13,401 bases of DNA, from the NCBI GenBank assembly GCA_002482965.1, contig DLGZ01000010.1, positions 1 through 13,401 on the forward strand. Direction: 5' to 3'. Below, piece by piece: positions 1-7,340 of this stretch (the stretch's first letter is position 1; each line of letters opens with the position of its first letter). Source of the DNA: Verrucomicrobiaceae bacterium UBA7681 (GTDB taxonomy: Bacteria > Verrucomicrobiota > Verrucomicrobiia > Verrucomicrobiales > Verrucomicrobiaceae). A program made the translations under genes and the position numbers. The notes under the pieces were generated by a model that saw only the letters and a program-made list of their open reading frames with translations, had not been told where the DNA came from and did no database searches.

Positions 1-2796
1 GGCGCGTCGCATGCCAGCGGAGCTTCCGGACCGGCTAAAGCCGGTACTACAAAACAGGCCAGCCTCACCCCTCTCCAGATCCCCGGCCGCTACTCCCTCT
101 ACCTCCCCGAACCCCTCCTCCAAGGCCAAATCCGCGAGCCCTTCGGCGTCTTCGTCAAATATGAAGCCGGCGGCGAAGGCGAGTCCTCACTCTTCGCCGC
201 CTGGCTCGCCAGCCAAGGCATCAAGCAGCCCCAGAGCCTGCCCATCTCCCTCAGAGGCGAAAGCCTCAACACCTTCCTTCGAACGCTCGCCGAGCACCCC
301 CGCGTGTTCATCGGCAAACCCAACGGCCAGGAGCGCCCCCTCCATGTGGCCCCCGAGCTTGTGCGCCTGCCTCTGGTAGTCGAGTCCATCGATGCCCAAA
401 CCGTGCGCCTCAAACTGGAAGGCTCTCATCAAAAGCACGTCCTCGGCCCGTGGTGGATCTGCCAGGAGACCGCCTCACTCTTCCGCCATCTGGCCGACAG
501 CCCCTCCCTCACCGCCCTGGCCAGCGAGCTGAGCAAGTCGCCCGTCACCCGGCCCCTGCGCTGGCTGGCAGAGCAGGGGGAGTCTCTCGGCGAGTGCTTC
601 CAGATGGAACTGCGCGGTGCCGGCTTGGAGAAATTCCACGTCGCCCCGGTGCCCTGCCAGTTCGAAATCCAGCTCGATGGCTCCCTCCAGGTCGTGGACG
701 CCAAGCTCTCCGCCCGCTACGGTTCCCACCACTGGCCGGTGCGCCACGCCGACGATAGAAATTCAATTTTTCCAATTCAGGATGAATCCAATGGCTTTGT
801 CTTTTATGTACAAAACATAGAGGCCGAATTCCGCCTTTTGCGCCGTCTGGAAAGCCTCGGCTTCAAGCCCGAAGGCCAGGTCCTGCGCCTCCAAGGCAGC
901 GAAAACGTCCTCCGCTTCTACGCCTCCGAACTCCCGCTCCTCCGCGAACTGGCCACCATTACGGAGGGCGAACGCTGGCGCTCCGCGACCAGCGGCATCC
1001 AGCGCATCGCCCCGAAAACCAAGTTCGTGCCAGCCGCAGGCCAGATGGGCGGCGGCGGTGACTGGCTCAGCATGGAGTTCGCCTACGAGTCCACCGACGG
1101 CTTCCGCCTGCCCCGCGCCGAGGTGCTCCGGCTGGTCCGTTCCGGCCAAAGTTCGGTCAAAGGGGCCAACGGCAAGCGTTACATCCTCGACATCGCTGCT
1201 GTGGATGATTTGGAGGAATCCCTGCGGGATGTCCCCATGGAACTCACCCCCGAAGGTGCCCGCGTTCACGGAGCCCACGCCGCTTATTTCGGCGACGAAG
1301 CCGCTGGAGCTGGCAAAGAAGTGCCGGTCACGGACGCCGAAGTGCGGTCTGAAATCGGCGACCTCGCAGGCATGCTCCGCCCTTACCAAATGGAAGGCGT
1401 CTGCTGGATGACCTCCCGCATTTTGCGCGGTCGCGGCGGCATCCTGGCCGACGAAATGGGCCTCGGCAAAACCGTCCAGAGCATCGCCGTAGCCCTCTTC
1501 CTCAAGCAGCGCAAAGGGGACCAATGCGGTCCCGTGATGGTGGTCTGCCCCAAGTCCCTCCTCGGCAACTGGCAGGCCGAGTTCGAGCGCTTTGCCCCCA
1601 CCCTGAAAGTCCTCCAAATCCAAGGCGCAGGCCGCGAAAAAGCCCTCAGCACCATCCCCGCTTTTGACGTGATATTGACCTCTTATCAATTGATCATCAG
1701 AGATATTAAACATTACCAAACTATCCGATTTGGTTTGATTCTTTTGGATGAAGCCAGCTTCATCAAGAACCCCGATACCGACGCTGCCAAGACCCTCCGC
1801 AGCCTGAATTGCACCGGTCGCATCGCCCTCACCGGCACCCCTTTGGAAAACGGCGTGCGCGATTTGTGGTCCATCTTCCACTTCGCCCTGCCGGGTTATT
1901 TGGGAAACCAGACCTCCTTCAAAGAGCGCTTCGAAAGCCCCATCCAGTCCGGCCTGGACCTGCCCGCAGGCCGCGCCGCCGCCCAGCGCCTGCAAAAACT
2001 CACCCTCCCATACTTCCTCCGTCGTACCAAACGCCAGGTGCTCAAGGACCTGCCCGAGAAGATCGAGCAGGTACTGTGGTGCACCCCCAGCGCCGCGCAG
2101 AGCGAATTCTACCGCAAGATCTTGGAGGAGGGCCGCGAGGAGATCAAAGCCGCCCGCAAACGCTCCGGCCAGAACGGCGCCAAGATGACCATGTTCACCG
2201 TGCTGCTCCGCCTCCGCCAAGTCTGCTGCGATCTTCGCCTCACTGGCGTCCAGCCCGATGCCCTCAAAGGCCTCGGCCAGGACGACCTCTCCGGCAAATG
2301 GCCCGCCCTCCTCGGCCAGATCGAATCCGTCATGGAATCCGGCGGCAAGCTCCTCGTCTTCAGCCAGTTCGTGAAGTTCCTGCACCTCATGCGCGACCAC
2401 CTGAAAGCCGAAAAACTCGACCACGCCTACCTCGACGGCAGCAGCCAGGACCGCTCCGCCCAGGTGTCCCGCTTCCAGAAAGACCCCAACTGCCGCATCT
2501 TCCTCATCAGCCTCAAAGCCGGCGGCTACGGCCTCAACCTCACCGCCGCCGACAACGTCATCCTCGCCGATCCCTGGTGGAACCCCGCCGTCGAATCCCA
2601 AGCCATCGACCGCGCCCACCGCATCGGCCAGCAAAAAGTCGTCAACGCCTACCGCCTCGCCATTCGCGGCACCGTCGAAGAACGCATCCTCAAACTCCAG
2701 GCCCAAAAACGCGGCCTCGTCGAAGCCGCCCTCAACGACCAAGCCCCCATGATGGAAGGCCTCACCGAAAGCGATCTGGAAGCGTTGATCCAGTAA
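1..2796 (+). CDS. SNF2-family DNA helicase/translocase, 5' end missing
   Basis: ATP-dependent double-stranded DNA translocase of the SWI2/SNF2 superfamily 2 group, acting in the cytoplasm on DNA or DNA-protein complexes. The reading frame is open from base 1, so the true start lies upstream; a GTG at 304 is only an internal codon. The visible 931 residues comprise an N-terminal part of about 450 residues without motifs I recognise, then the helicase core. Seen: DEMGLGKT (motif I, residues 484-491), DEAS (motif II, 583-586, a variant of the usual DEAH/DEAQ), TGTPLEN (motif III, 611-617), GYGLNLTAADNVI (motif V, about 843-855), DPWWNP (857-862) and RAHRIGQ (motif VI, 871-877). Bacterial relatives often carry a SWIM zinc finger near the N terminus; that part would be outside the window. 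Residues 1-24 form an Ala/Gly/Ser-rich linker encoded by a REP-like hairpin. Two internal AT-rich patches are listed separately. The family call is secure; the biological role is not known. Confidence 0.95.
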   Translation, partial: GASHASGASGPAKAGTTKQASLTPLQIPGRYSLYLPEPLLQGQIREPFGVFVKYEAGGEGESSLFAAWLASQGIKQPQSLPISLRGESLNTFLRTLAEHPRVFIGKPNGQERPLHVAPELVRLPLVVESIDAQTVRLKLEGSHQKHVLGPWWICQETASLFRHLADSPSLTALASELSKSPVTRPLRWLAEQGESLGECFQMELRGAGLEKFHVAPVPCQFEIQLDGSLQVVDAKLSARYGSHHWPVRHADDRNSIFPIQDESNGFVFYVQNIEAEFRLLRRLESLGFKPEGQVLRLQGSENVLRFYASELPLLRELATITEGERWRSATSGIQRIAPKTKFVPAAGQMGGGGDWLSMEFAYESTDGFRLPRAEVLRLVRSGQSSVKGANGKRYILDIAAVDDLEESLRDVPMELTPEGARVHGAHAAYFGDEAAGAGKEVPVTDAEVRSEIGDLAGMLRPYQMEGVCWMTSRILRGRGGILADEMGLGKTVQSIAVALFLKQRKGDQCGPVMVVCPKSLLGNWQAEFERFAPTLKVLQIQGAGREKALSTIPAFDVILTSYQLIIRDIKHYQTIRFGLILLDEASFIKNPDTDAAKTLRSLNCTGRIALTGTPLENGVRDLWSIFHFALPGYLGNQTSFKERFESPIQSGLDLPAGRAAAQRLQKLTLPYFLRRTKRQVLKDLPEKIEQVLWCTPSAAQSEFYRKILEEGREEIKAARKRSGQNGAKMTMFTVLLRLRQVCCDLRLTGVQPDALKGLGQDDLSGKWPALLGQIESVMESGGKLLVFSQFVKFLHLMRDHLKAEKLDHAYLDGSSQDRSAQVSRFQKDPNCRIFLISLKAGGYGLNLTAADNVILADPWWNPAVESQAIDRAHRIGQQKVVNAYRLAIRGTVEERILKLQAQKRGLVEAALNDQAPMMEGLTESDLEALIQ
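18..50 (-). repeat. REP-like GTAG hairpin inside the helicase reading frame
   Basis: On the minus strand GTAG (50-47) is followed after one base by a 6-bp perfect stem, ACCGGC (45-40) with GCCGGT (35-30), and the loop TTTA. A small second hairpin, CGGA/TCCG with a 3-base loop, sits next to it at 18-28. On the plus strand this DNA is translated in frame as part of an Ala/Gly/Ser/Pro/Thr-rich linker. GTAG next to a short imperfect palindrome is the known signature of REP elements. A related hairpin with the same loop lies at 7345-7360. Membership of a genomic repeat family is inferred; only two related copies are seen here. Confidence 0.5.
754..822 (+). other. AT-rich patch inside the helicase gene
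   Basis: By hand count these 69 bases hold 21 G/C (about 30 percent) while the surrounding gene is strongly GC-rich at third positions. The codons include AGA, ATA, TCA and GTA, which the flanking gene seldom uses. The reading frame stays open. It encodes part of the N-terminal region ahead of the helicase core. Confidence 0.6.
1669..1755 (+). other. Second AT-rich patch, ending in helicase motif II
   Basis: By hand count 29 of 87 bases are G/C (about 33 percent). Codons such as ATA, TTG, TCT, AGA, ATT and CGA replace the C-ending codons used on both sides. The patch encodes the strand and helix just before motif II, and its last codons are the DEA of DEAS. The frame is intact and the protein still looks like a normal SNF2 core. 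Confidence 0.6.
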
Positions 2797-2852
2797 ACTT
2801 AGCGCGCTCTGAGAGGAACAGGCGCAAAACAAACGCGACAGCGTCGTGGAGT

Positions 2853-2897
2853 GCTGTGGCAAAGATGCACGGCGCAAGCCTGCATCGACGACACAGC
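2853..2897. repeat. Two-tier hairpin between helicase and transposase genes
   Basis: The outer stem GCTGTG (2853-2858) pairs with CACAGC (2892-2897). Inside it GATGCA (2864-2869) pairs with TGCATC (2881-2886), then after a bulged C GGC (2871-2873) pairs with GCC (2878-2880), closed by the loop GCAA, a GNRA-type tetraloop. GTGG stands at 2846-2849, three bases before the outer stem. The element starts 57 bases after the helicase stop and could end that transcript, although no T-run follows. It could equally be a REP-like element flanking the RAYT gene. A weaker 6-bp inverted repeat (2921-2926 with 2936-2941) follows before the transposase start. Confidence 0.5.
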
Positions 2898-2970
2898 TTT
2901 CGCCAGCTTTAAAATAATGCCAGGCATTTAGTAATTGCCTGCACCAATTTTTCATCCATCTTCCAATCCC

Positions 2971-4107
2971 ATGAAATCCGCCCAAACCTCTGATCCCCAG
3001 TCGCTCCCACTTGAAGAGCAACTCGTTGGCGTGAATGCGAAAACCGGGCTCTATCCTGGCGCGCGTTCCTGGTCAGGCGGCAGGTTCCGCATTCTGGATA
3101 AGGGGCCGCTGGAGTCCTACTGCTACCATGTGATGTCGCGGACCTGCGGTGGGGAGGTGTTCTTTGACGACGTGGAGAAAGAGGCGCTGCGTCGCGTGAT
3201 CTGGCGCATGGCCGAGTTCTCAGGCATCAAGGTGGTGACCTACTGCCTCATGGGCAATCATTTCCACCTGCTGGCCGAGGTGCCGCATCGCGACACCTGG
3301 CTGCAGCGCTTCGACGGCCCCAAGGGCGAAGCGAAACTCCTGGAGCACCTGAGCATCCTCTACAGCCGCGCCTACGTGAGCCTGTTGCGCGATGAACTGG
3401 CCGATCTGCGCGCACGCGGACTGTCAGTCCTCGCCGAGCAGCGAGTGGCCGCTCTCAAGAAGCGCTTCTGCGATCTCTCCTTATTCGTCAAAGAGGTGAA
3501 GGAACGCTTCAGCCGCTGGTTCAACAAACGCCGAGGGCGCAGGGGCACGCTGTGGATGGATCGCTTCAAAAGCGTGCTGGTCGAAGGTAAAGGCGAGCCG
3601 CTGCGAACGATGGCCGCTTACATCGATCTCAATCCTGTACGCGCTGGCCTTGTCAAAGACCCCAAAGACTACCGCTGGTGCGGCTACGCGGAGGCGCTCG
3701 GCGGCAGCCGCAGAGCGCAACGAGGTCTGTGCAAAGCGCAAGGCAAACCCGTGGATGGCTGGAAGTGCGCGGGGGCGGCGGCCGCATATCGCTGCCTTCT
3801 GCACGCCGAAGGCCGTGAGGTAAAAGACGCGCAAAATGAGAGCGTGGTATTTCGTGGTGTGACCGCCGAGTCAGCCCGCGCCGTGCTCGCCGAGAAAGGC
3901 AAACTCAACCTCGCAGAACTCGTGCGCCTTCGTGTACGCTACTTCACCGACGGCGTCGCACTGGGCAGCAAAGAGTTCGTAGAAGGCATCTTCGAGTCCC
4001 AGCGCGACCTGTTCGGGCCAAAGCGCAAGCAGGGAGCCAGGCGCATGACAGAATCAGACGCCCCCTTCTACACATTGCGTCATCTACGGCTCAAACCCCT
4101 CGGTTAA
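2971..4107 (+). CDS. REP-associated (RAYT/Y1-type) transposase-like protein
   Basis: A 378-residue protein of the IS200/RAYT Y1-HUH family (Y1_Tnp domain). Relatives are single-strand DNA endonucleases that cut at a tetranucleotide next to REP hairpins. Seen: the HUH motif HFH in the context MGNHFHLL (residues 97-99), a helical insertion at about 100-170, ERFSRWFN (178-185), GTLWMDRFKS just after it, and YIDLNPVRAGLV (217-228), which is characteristic of the long RAYT group. Many relatives have tyrosines at the ERFSRWFN positions (RYxxYxN); here these are Phe180 and Trp183/Phe184, so the expected nucleophile is not evident. ATG 2971 is chosen over an in-frame TTG at 2935 because ATG is the normal start and the extra 12 residues look like spacer; no Shine-Dalgarno is seen. 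It stands alone, without the terminal inverted repeats of a classical insertion sequence. REP-like hairpins lie in most nearby gaps. Family call firm, activity doubtful. Confidence 0.88.
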   Translation: MKSAQTSDPQSLPLEEQLVGVNAKTGLYPGARSWSGGRFRILDKGPLESYCYHVMSRTCGGEVFFDDVEKEALRRVIWRMAEFSGIKVVTYCLMGNHFHLLAEVPHRDTWLQRFDGPKGEAKLLEHLSILYSRAYVSLLRDELADLRARGLSVLAEQRVAALKKRFCDLSLFVKEVKERFSRWFNKRRGRRGTLWMDRFKSVLVEGKGEPLRTMAAYIDLNPVRAGLVKDPKDYRWCGYAEALGGSRRAQRGLCKAQGKPVDGWKCAGAAAAYRCLLHAEGREVKDAQNESVVFRGVTAESARAVLAEKGKLNLAELVRLRVRYFTDGVALGSKEFVEGIFESQRDLFGPKRKQGARRMTESDAPFYTLRHLRLKPLG

Positions 4108-4131
4108 AGCTGTAGAGGCAAATGGCGCTCG

Positions 4132-4147
4132 TCGATTTTAAAATCGA
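4132..4147. repeat. Perfect 16-bp palindrome between convergent genes
   Basis: TCGATTTTAAAATCGA reads identically on both strands. It lies 25 bases after the RAYT stop and 40 bases before the stop of the convergent hydrolase gene. The AT-rich core makes it a weak terminator stem. It could be a protein-binding site, or part of a transcription end for either gene. Confidence 0.6.
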
Positions 4148-4158
4148 ATGACAAGCAC

Positions 4159-4182
4159 CTGCTGGTAACGCTTCTCCAGCAG
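4159..4182. terminator. Candidate bidirectional terminator hairpin
   Basis: CTGCTGG (4159-4165) pairs perfectly with CCAGCAG (4176-4182) around a 10-base loop, in the 79-base gap between two convergent genes. It starts 4 bases downstream of the hydrolase stop on the minus strand. No clear T-run follows on either side, so the terminator call rests on position and stem only. Confidence 0.4.
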
Positions 4183-4186
4183 CCCC

Positions 4187-5083
4187 CTACCTCCCCAGCT
4201 TCTCCTTCAAAAACCCAAACAGATCCGGCCACTTCATGTGCTCGTAGTCGTTGTTGTAATTGATCTCGTACTCAATGCCGGCCGCCTTCAATTTCTCAGC
4301 GATCCCAGCCCCAAAATTCCCCGAGTGCACCGGGTCTTTGGCCGGCGGCTTGCCGAGGTTTGGCGCGCTGTCGTAAAACAGCAGCACCGGCGGATCACCC
4401 GCACTCGCGAGCGCATACGGCGAGAAGCGCTCGATCCACGGCATCAGGCTGTCTCGCTTGTCCAAAAACTCCTGCATGCTGCCGAGTCCGAAGGCGTGAT
4501 TGCCGTATTCGTTGTTCGGAATCCACGCCTTCATCTGTTTCGGATCCAGCGACGTCTGCGGCACAAAGGCCATCACACAGCTCAACCGCGTCGATTCATG
4601 CTCAACAGGATCAATGCTCTTCGCGTCCGCCATGTCGGGGCTGAAGGCCAGCCACAGCACCGTGAATCCTCCCGCCGAACCCCCGCAGCCGCCAATGCGC
4701 TCTTTGTCGATGTGCCACTCGCTCGCCTTGCTGCGTACAAACTGCAGCGCACGCGCCGAATCATCCAGGCAGGCCTTCACCGGCGGCGTGATCTGTTCCG
4801 CCTGCGCTTCCGCAATGAAGCGATAATTGATCGAAACCACCGAGATGCCGTTCTCCAGGCACTTCGCCAGGAAATCGGGATTCGCCTTGTCACCCGTCAT
4901 CCACCCGCCGCCATGCACAAAGAACAGCAGCGGCGTCTCTCCCTCCGCTTTCGCCTGATAAAAGTCGAGCACCTGCTTTTCATGCTCCCCGTAGGGCACA
5001 TTGGCCTGCGTTGGAGTCTGGGCGAAAGCTTGAACACCCGCCAGCAGGCAGAGCGCGGCAATGAGGGAGCGGGGAAAAACCAT
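4187..5083 (-). CDS. Secreted alpha/beta hydrolase, BD-FAE/carboxylesterase type
   Basis: A predicted exported serine esterase of 298 residues. Residues 1-21 are a signal peptide (basic start, hydrophobic core, cleavage after AFA). The oxyanion-hole motif is HGGGW (57-61), the nucleophile elbow GGSAG has Ser136, and the catalytic His is probably His282 near the C terminus (YEHMKW). The acid is less clear, with Asp238 or Asp250 as candidates. This is the layout of the BD-FAE/hormone-sensitive-lipase-like esterases that remove acyl groups from plant cell-wall sugars or small esters; the substrate cannot be read from sequence. The start is the ATG directly before the signal peptide. A good promoter match ends about 10 bases upstream, which implies a very short leader. 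It converges on the RAYT gene, and kup lies 193 bases upstream on the same strand. Confidence 0.88.
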   Translation of the reverse strand: MVFPRSLIAALCLLAGVQAFAQTPTQANVPYGEHEKQVLDFYQAKAEGETPLLFFVHGGGWMTGDKANPDFLAKCLENGISVVSINYRFIAEAQAEQITPPVKACLDDSARALQFVRSKASEWHIDKERIGGCGGSAGGFTVLWLAFSPDMADAKSIDPVEHESTRLSCVMAFVPQTSLDPKQMKAWIPNNEYGNHAFGLGSMQEFLDKRDSLMPWIERFSPYALASAGDPPVLLFYDSAPNLGKPPAKDPVHSGNFGAGIAEKLKAAGIEYEINYNNDYEHMKWPDLFGFLKEKLGR

Positions 5084-5093
5084 GGGTAAAATG

Positions 5094-5122
5094 AATATAT
5101 CACTTCAGTAGACCAGACTCAA
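5094..5122 (-). promoter_or_regulatory. Sigma-70-like promoter for the 4187-5083 hydrolase
   Basis: On the minus strand TTGAGT (-35, positions 5122-5117) and TATATT (-10, positions 5099-5094) are separated by exactly 17 bases. Four of six -35 bases and five of six -10 bases match the consensus. The expected start of transcription is near 5086-5088, only a few bases before the ATG at 5083, so the mRNA would be nearly leaderless. No Shine-Dalgarno is present, which agrees. Confidence 0.5.
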
Positions 5123-5141
5123 TAGCTGCCCGCTAGCATCT

Positions 5142-5156
5142 GAGGTTTGGAACCTC
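5142..5156. repeat. Small perfect hairpin upstream of the hydrolase promoter
   Basis: GAGGTT (5142-5147) pairs with AACCTC (5151-5156) around TGG. It touches the first copy of the neighbouring 16-bp repeat family at 5155. It may be part of the same composite element. Confidence 0.5.
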
Positions 5157-5259
5157 GACAATCGAAAATCGAATGCTCGACAATCGTCAATCCATGGGCT
5201 TGAACCTGTCAATAGCATGCGCGATTGACGATTGTCGAACAAGGATTGCTGATTGTTGA
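5155..5259. repeat. Four-copy repeat, two direct and two inverted
   Basis: The unit TCGACAATCGTCAATC occurs on the plus strand at 5155-5170 (14 of 16 identical) and 5177-5192 (perfect), 22 bases apart. It recurs on the minus strand at 5238-5223 (perfect) and 5259-5244 (13 of 16), 21 bases apart. Copies two and three therefore form a perfect 16-bp inverted repeat around a 30-base spacer. The element fills most of the gap between kup and the hydrolase gene, 18 bases after the kup stop. It could form a large cruciform or end kup transcription. The arrangement resembles a composite intergenic repeat; no coding function is seen. Confidence 0.75.
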
Positions 5260-5276
5260 AGTGCGGAGCCGGGCTG

Positions 5277-7163
5277 CTACACCTCCAGCTGAATCCCCAG
5301 CTCAATCACCTGACGTGGTGGCAGATCAAAGTAACCCGTGGCAGGGCGCGAGAGTCGCGACAGCGTGACGAACAGCCTCTTCCGCCACGCCGCCATCTTG
5401 CCGGGGCCGTTGGTCAGCAGCACTTCGCGGCTTTGGTAAAAGGTGATGCCGTTGCGTTTCACCTTGGTCTTCTCACTCATCGCCGCACAGAGATCATTGA
5501 ACACATCCGGCGGCTCGGAGAAGCCGTAGCGCAGCACGACGCGGTAAAATTCCTCGTAGTACTCGCTGATCTCGTGGCGCGCTTCTTCACTGACATACGG
5601 GGCGTCCGCAAACTTCACACTGAGCAGCACCACCTGCTTATGCAGCGCCTTGTTGTGCTTCAAATGATGCAGCAACGCCAGCGGCAGGCCGTCGGCGCTG
5701 GCAGACATGAAGACCGCCGTGCCCGGCACGCGAATGACCCGGTCCTTCTTGAGTTCATCAATCAAATGCACCACGGGCAGGCGACCGCGCTGCATGGCTT
5801 CGTACAAGATGGATCGACCATCCGTCCACGTTTTCATGATCACCCAGATGCAGGCCGCGACCGCCAGCGGGAACCACGCACCCTGCATGAATTTGATCAG
5901 GCTGCCGGAGACATAGCCCAGCTCAATGATGGTGAATGCCAGCACCGGCAGAAAGGCTTTCCAAAACGCCCAGCCCCAGATGCGGCGGGCCACAAAGTAG
6001 AACAAAATGCTCGTGAGAAACATCTCCATCGACACCGAGAGACCGTAGGCCGACGCGAGATTGCTGGAGGTCTCAAAGCCGATCACCAGCGCGATGCATG
6101 CAGCCATCAGGAGGAAGTTCACCTGCGGCATGTAGATCTGGCCGCGCACATCCGGATTGGTGTGGATGATCTTCAGACGCGGCAGGTAGCCAAGCTGCAC
6201 CGCCTGCTGCGTCAGCGAGTAAACGCCCGTGATCATGGCCTGCGAGGCGATGATCGTGGCCATCGTTGCCAGGATGATCATCGGCACCAGCAGCGGTTGC
6301 GGCACCAGCTTGAAAAACGGATGCTCCAGCGCCGCCGGATCGCTGATCACCAGCGCACCCTGGCCGAGGTAGTTCAAAATGAGCGCGGGATAGACAAGGA
6401 TAAACCAGGCGCGCTTCAGCGGCTTCGATCCGAAGTGGCCGATGTCGGCATACAGCGCCTCACAACCTGTGACCGCCAGCAGCACCATGCCCATGATCAC
6501 GATGCCGTGGTAGCCATGGTGCATCAGGTAATAAATGCCCCAGTGCGGAGACAGCGCCACGATGACTTCAGGATGCTCAATGTAGCGGTACAAGCCCAGG
6601 CTGGCCAGTGCGGTGAACCACAGGATCATGATCGGACCAAAGGCCACGCCGATCTTGGCCGTGCCGTGCTTCTGCACCATGAACAAGCCAAAGATGATGG
6701 CCACAGAGATATACACGATGACGTGCTGCGGCATTTCGGCGCTGATCTGCTTCATGCCTTCCACCGCCGAGAGCACCGAAATCGCCGGCGTGATCATCCC
6801 ATCCCCATAAAGCAGCGCCGCACCAAAGAGCACCACGAGCACCACAAAGCCGCTGGCCTTGGGGCTGAGCGCCTCTTTTTTGGAGCGCAGCAGAGACAGC
6901 AGCGCAAACATCCCGCCCTCTCCCTGAGCCGTCGCCTGGCTCAGCAGGCCGAGGTACTTGACCGAAACCATCAACGTGAGCGACCAAAACATCAGCGAGA
7001 TCGGCCCGTAGATCATGTCCACTCCGTCACGGCCCGGTGTGTAACCCGCATGCGTGAGGCACTCCCGCAGTGCATAGAGCGGACTGGTACCGATGTCCCC
7101 GAATACCACACCCAAGGCAACAAGGGCCAGGGTCCAACTGTTTGAGTTTTTGTGTTCTGACAT
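5277..7163 (-). CDS. kup: Low-affinity potassium transporter Kup
   Basis: A 628-residue KUP/HAK/KT family inner-membrane potassium:proton symporter; the length matches bacterial Kup. Seen: GVVFGDIGTSPLYALRE at 18-34 with the conserved Asp23, QGEGGMFALLSLL near 80-92, and LLYGDGMITPAISVLSAVEG at about 117-136. These are followed by the remaining hydrophobic segments (about twelve in total) and a soluble C-terminal domain from around residue 450. The extreme C terminus has the family ending with ATGYFDLPPRQVIELG. The ATG at 7163 sets the signature at its usual distance from the N terminus. No strong Shine-Dalgarno, riboswitch or clear promoter is seen upstream. No other potassium genes are adjacent. 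One of the most certain calls in the window. Confidence 0.97.
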   Translation of the reverse strand: MSEHKNSNSWTLALVALGVVFGDIGTSPLYALRECLTHAGYTPGRDGVDMIYGPISLMFWSLTLMVSVKYLGLLSQATAQGEGGMFALLSLLRSKKEALSPKASGFVVLVVLFGAALLYGDGMITPAISVLSAVEGMKQISAEMPQHVIVYISVAIIFGLFMVQKHGTAKIGVAFGPIMILWFTALASLGLYRYIEHPEVIVALSPHWGIYYLMHHGYHGIVIMGMVLLAVTGCEALYADIGHFGSKPLKRAWFILVYPALILNYLGQGALVISDPAALEHPFFKLVPQPLLVPMIILATMATIIASQAMITGVYSLTQQAVQLGYLPRLKIIHTNPDVRGQIYMPQVNFLLMAACIALVIGFETSSNLASAYGLSVSMEMFLTSILFYFVARRIWGWAFWKAFLPVLAFTIIELGYVSGSLIKFMQGAWFPLAVAACIWVIMKTWTDGRSILYEAMQRGRLPVVHLIDELKKDRVIRVPGTAVFMSASADGLPLALLHHLKHNKALHKQVVLLSVKFADAPYVSEEARHEISEYYEEFYRVVLRYGFSEPPDVFNDLCAAMSEKTKVKRNGITFYQSREVLLTNGPGKMAAWRKRLFVTLSRLSRPATGYFDLPPRQVIELGIQLEV

Positions 7164-7289
7164 GAGGAATCTTCAGGATATTCCCGAAGCCCTGTTTGAA
7201 TCAGGGACTACTGCTGTTAGCCAGTGTAGCCCAAGATGCAAGAGACAGTTCGGCGCATTGGGCTGTGTGAATGAACAGCGGCAATGACT

Positions 7290-7340
7290 TTACTGGACCT
7301 TAAGCTTCGCGATTTCTCCCGCATTCAGTGCCAAGAAAGT
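7290..7340 (-). pseudogene. Relic of a LamG-domain C terminus
   Basis: Read on the minus strand, this stretch ends ALNAGEIAKLKVQ followed by TAA at 7292-7290. It resembles the last residues of the ceramidase-like protein (ALKKEEIAKLEVR) encoded at 8020-10116. The DNA also aligns: a shared 12-base run AAGCTTCGCGAT and an 8-base run TTCAGTGC occur with the same spacing as at 8031-8057. The frame upstream is open for only about 45 codons, has no start codon and passes into a REP-like hairpin. It is best explained as the surviving tail of a duplicated or lost gene. Confidence 0.5.

Noticed and set aside
1809..2912. 367-codon plus-strand frame overlapping the helicase C-terminal half
   Set aside because: Very Pro/Arg-rich, in another frame within conserved helicase motifs.
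2935..2970. TTG start giving 12 extra residues to the RAYT protein
   Set aside because: The ATG at 2971 is a more usual start, and the TTG lies within a small inverted repeat in the spacer.
763..3021. 752-codon open frame antisense to the helicase gene
   Set aside because: It mirrors a GC3-rich gene with clear SNF2 motifs on the other strand, runs past the gene end, and its product is Ala/Gly/Glu-rich with no recognisable domain.
5253..7145. 630-codon open frame antisense to kup
   Set aside because: Kup on the opposite strand is unmistakable; the antisense product is rich in His, Arg and Gln with no domain pattern.
5277..7300. Potassium or c-di-AMP riboswitch upstream of kup
   Set aside because: I looked for conserved leader structure between 7164 and 7300 and saw nothing that fits a known class.
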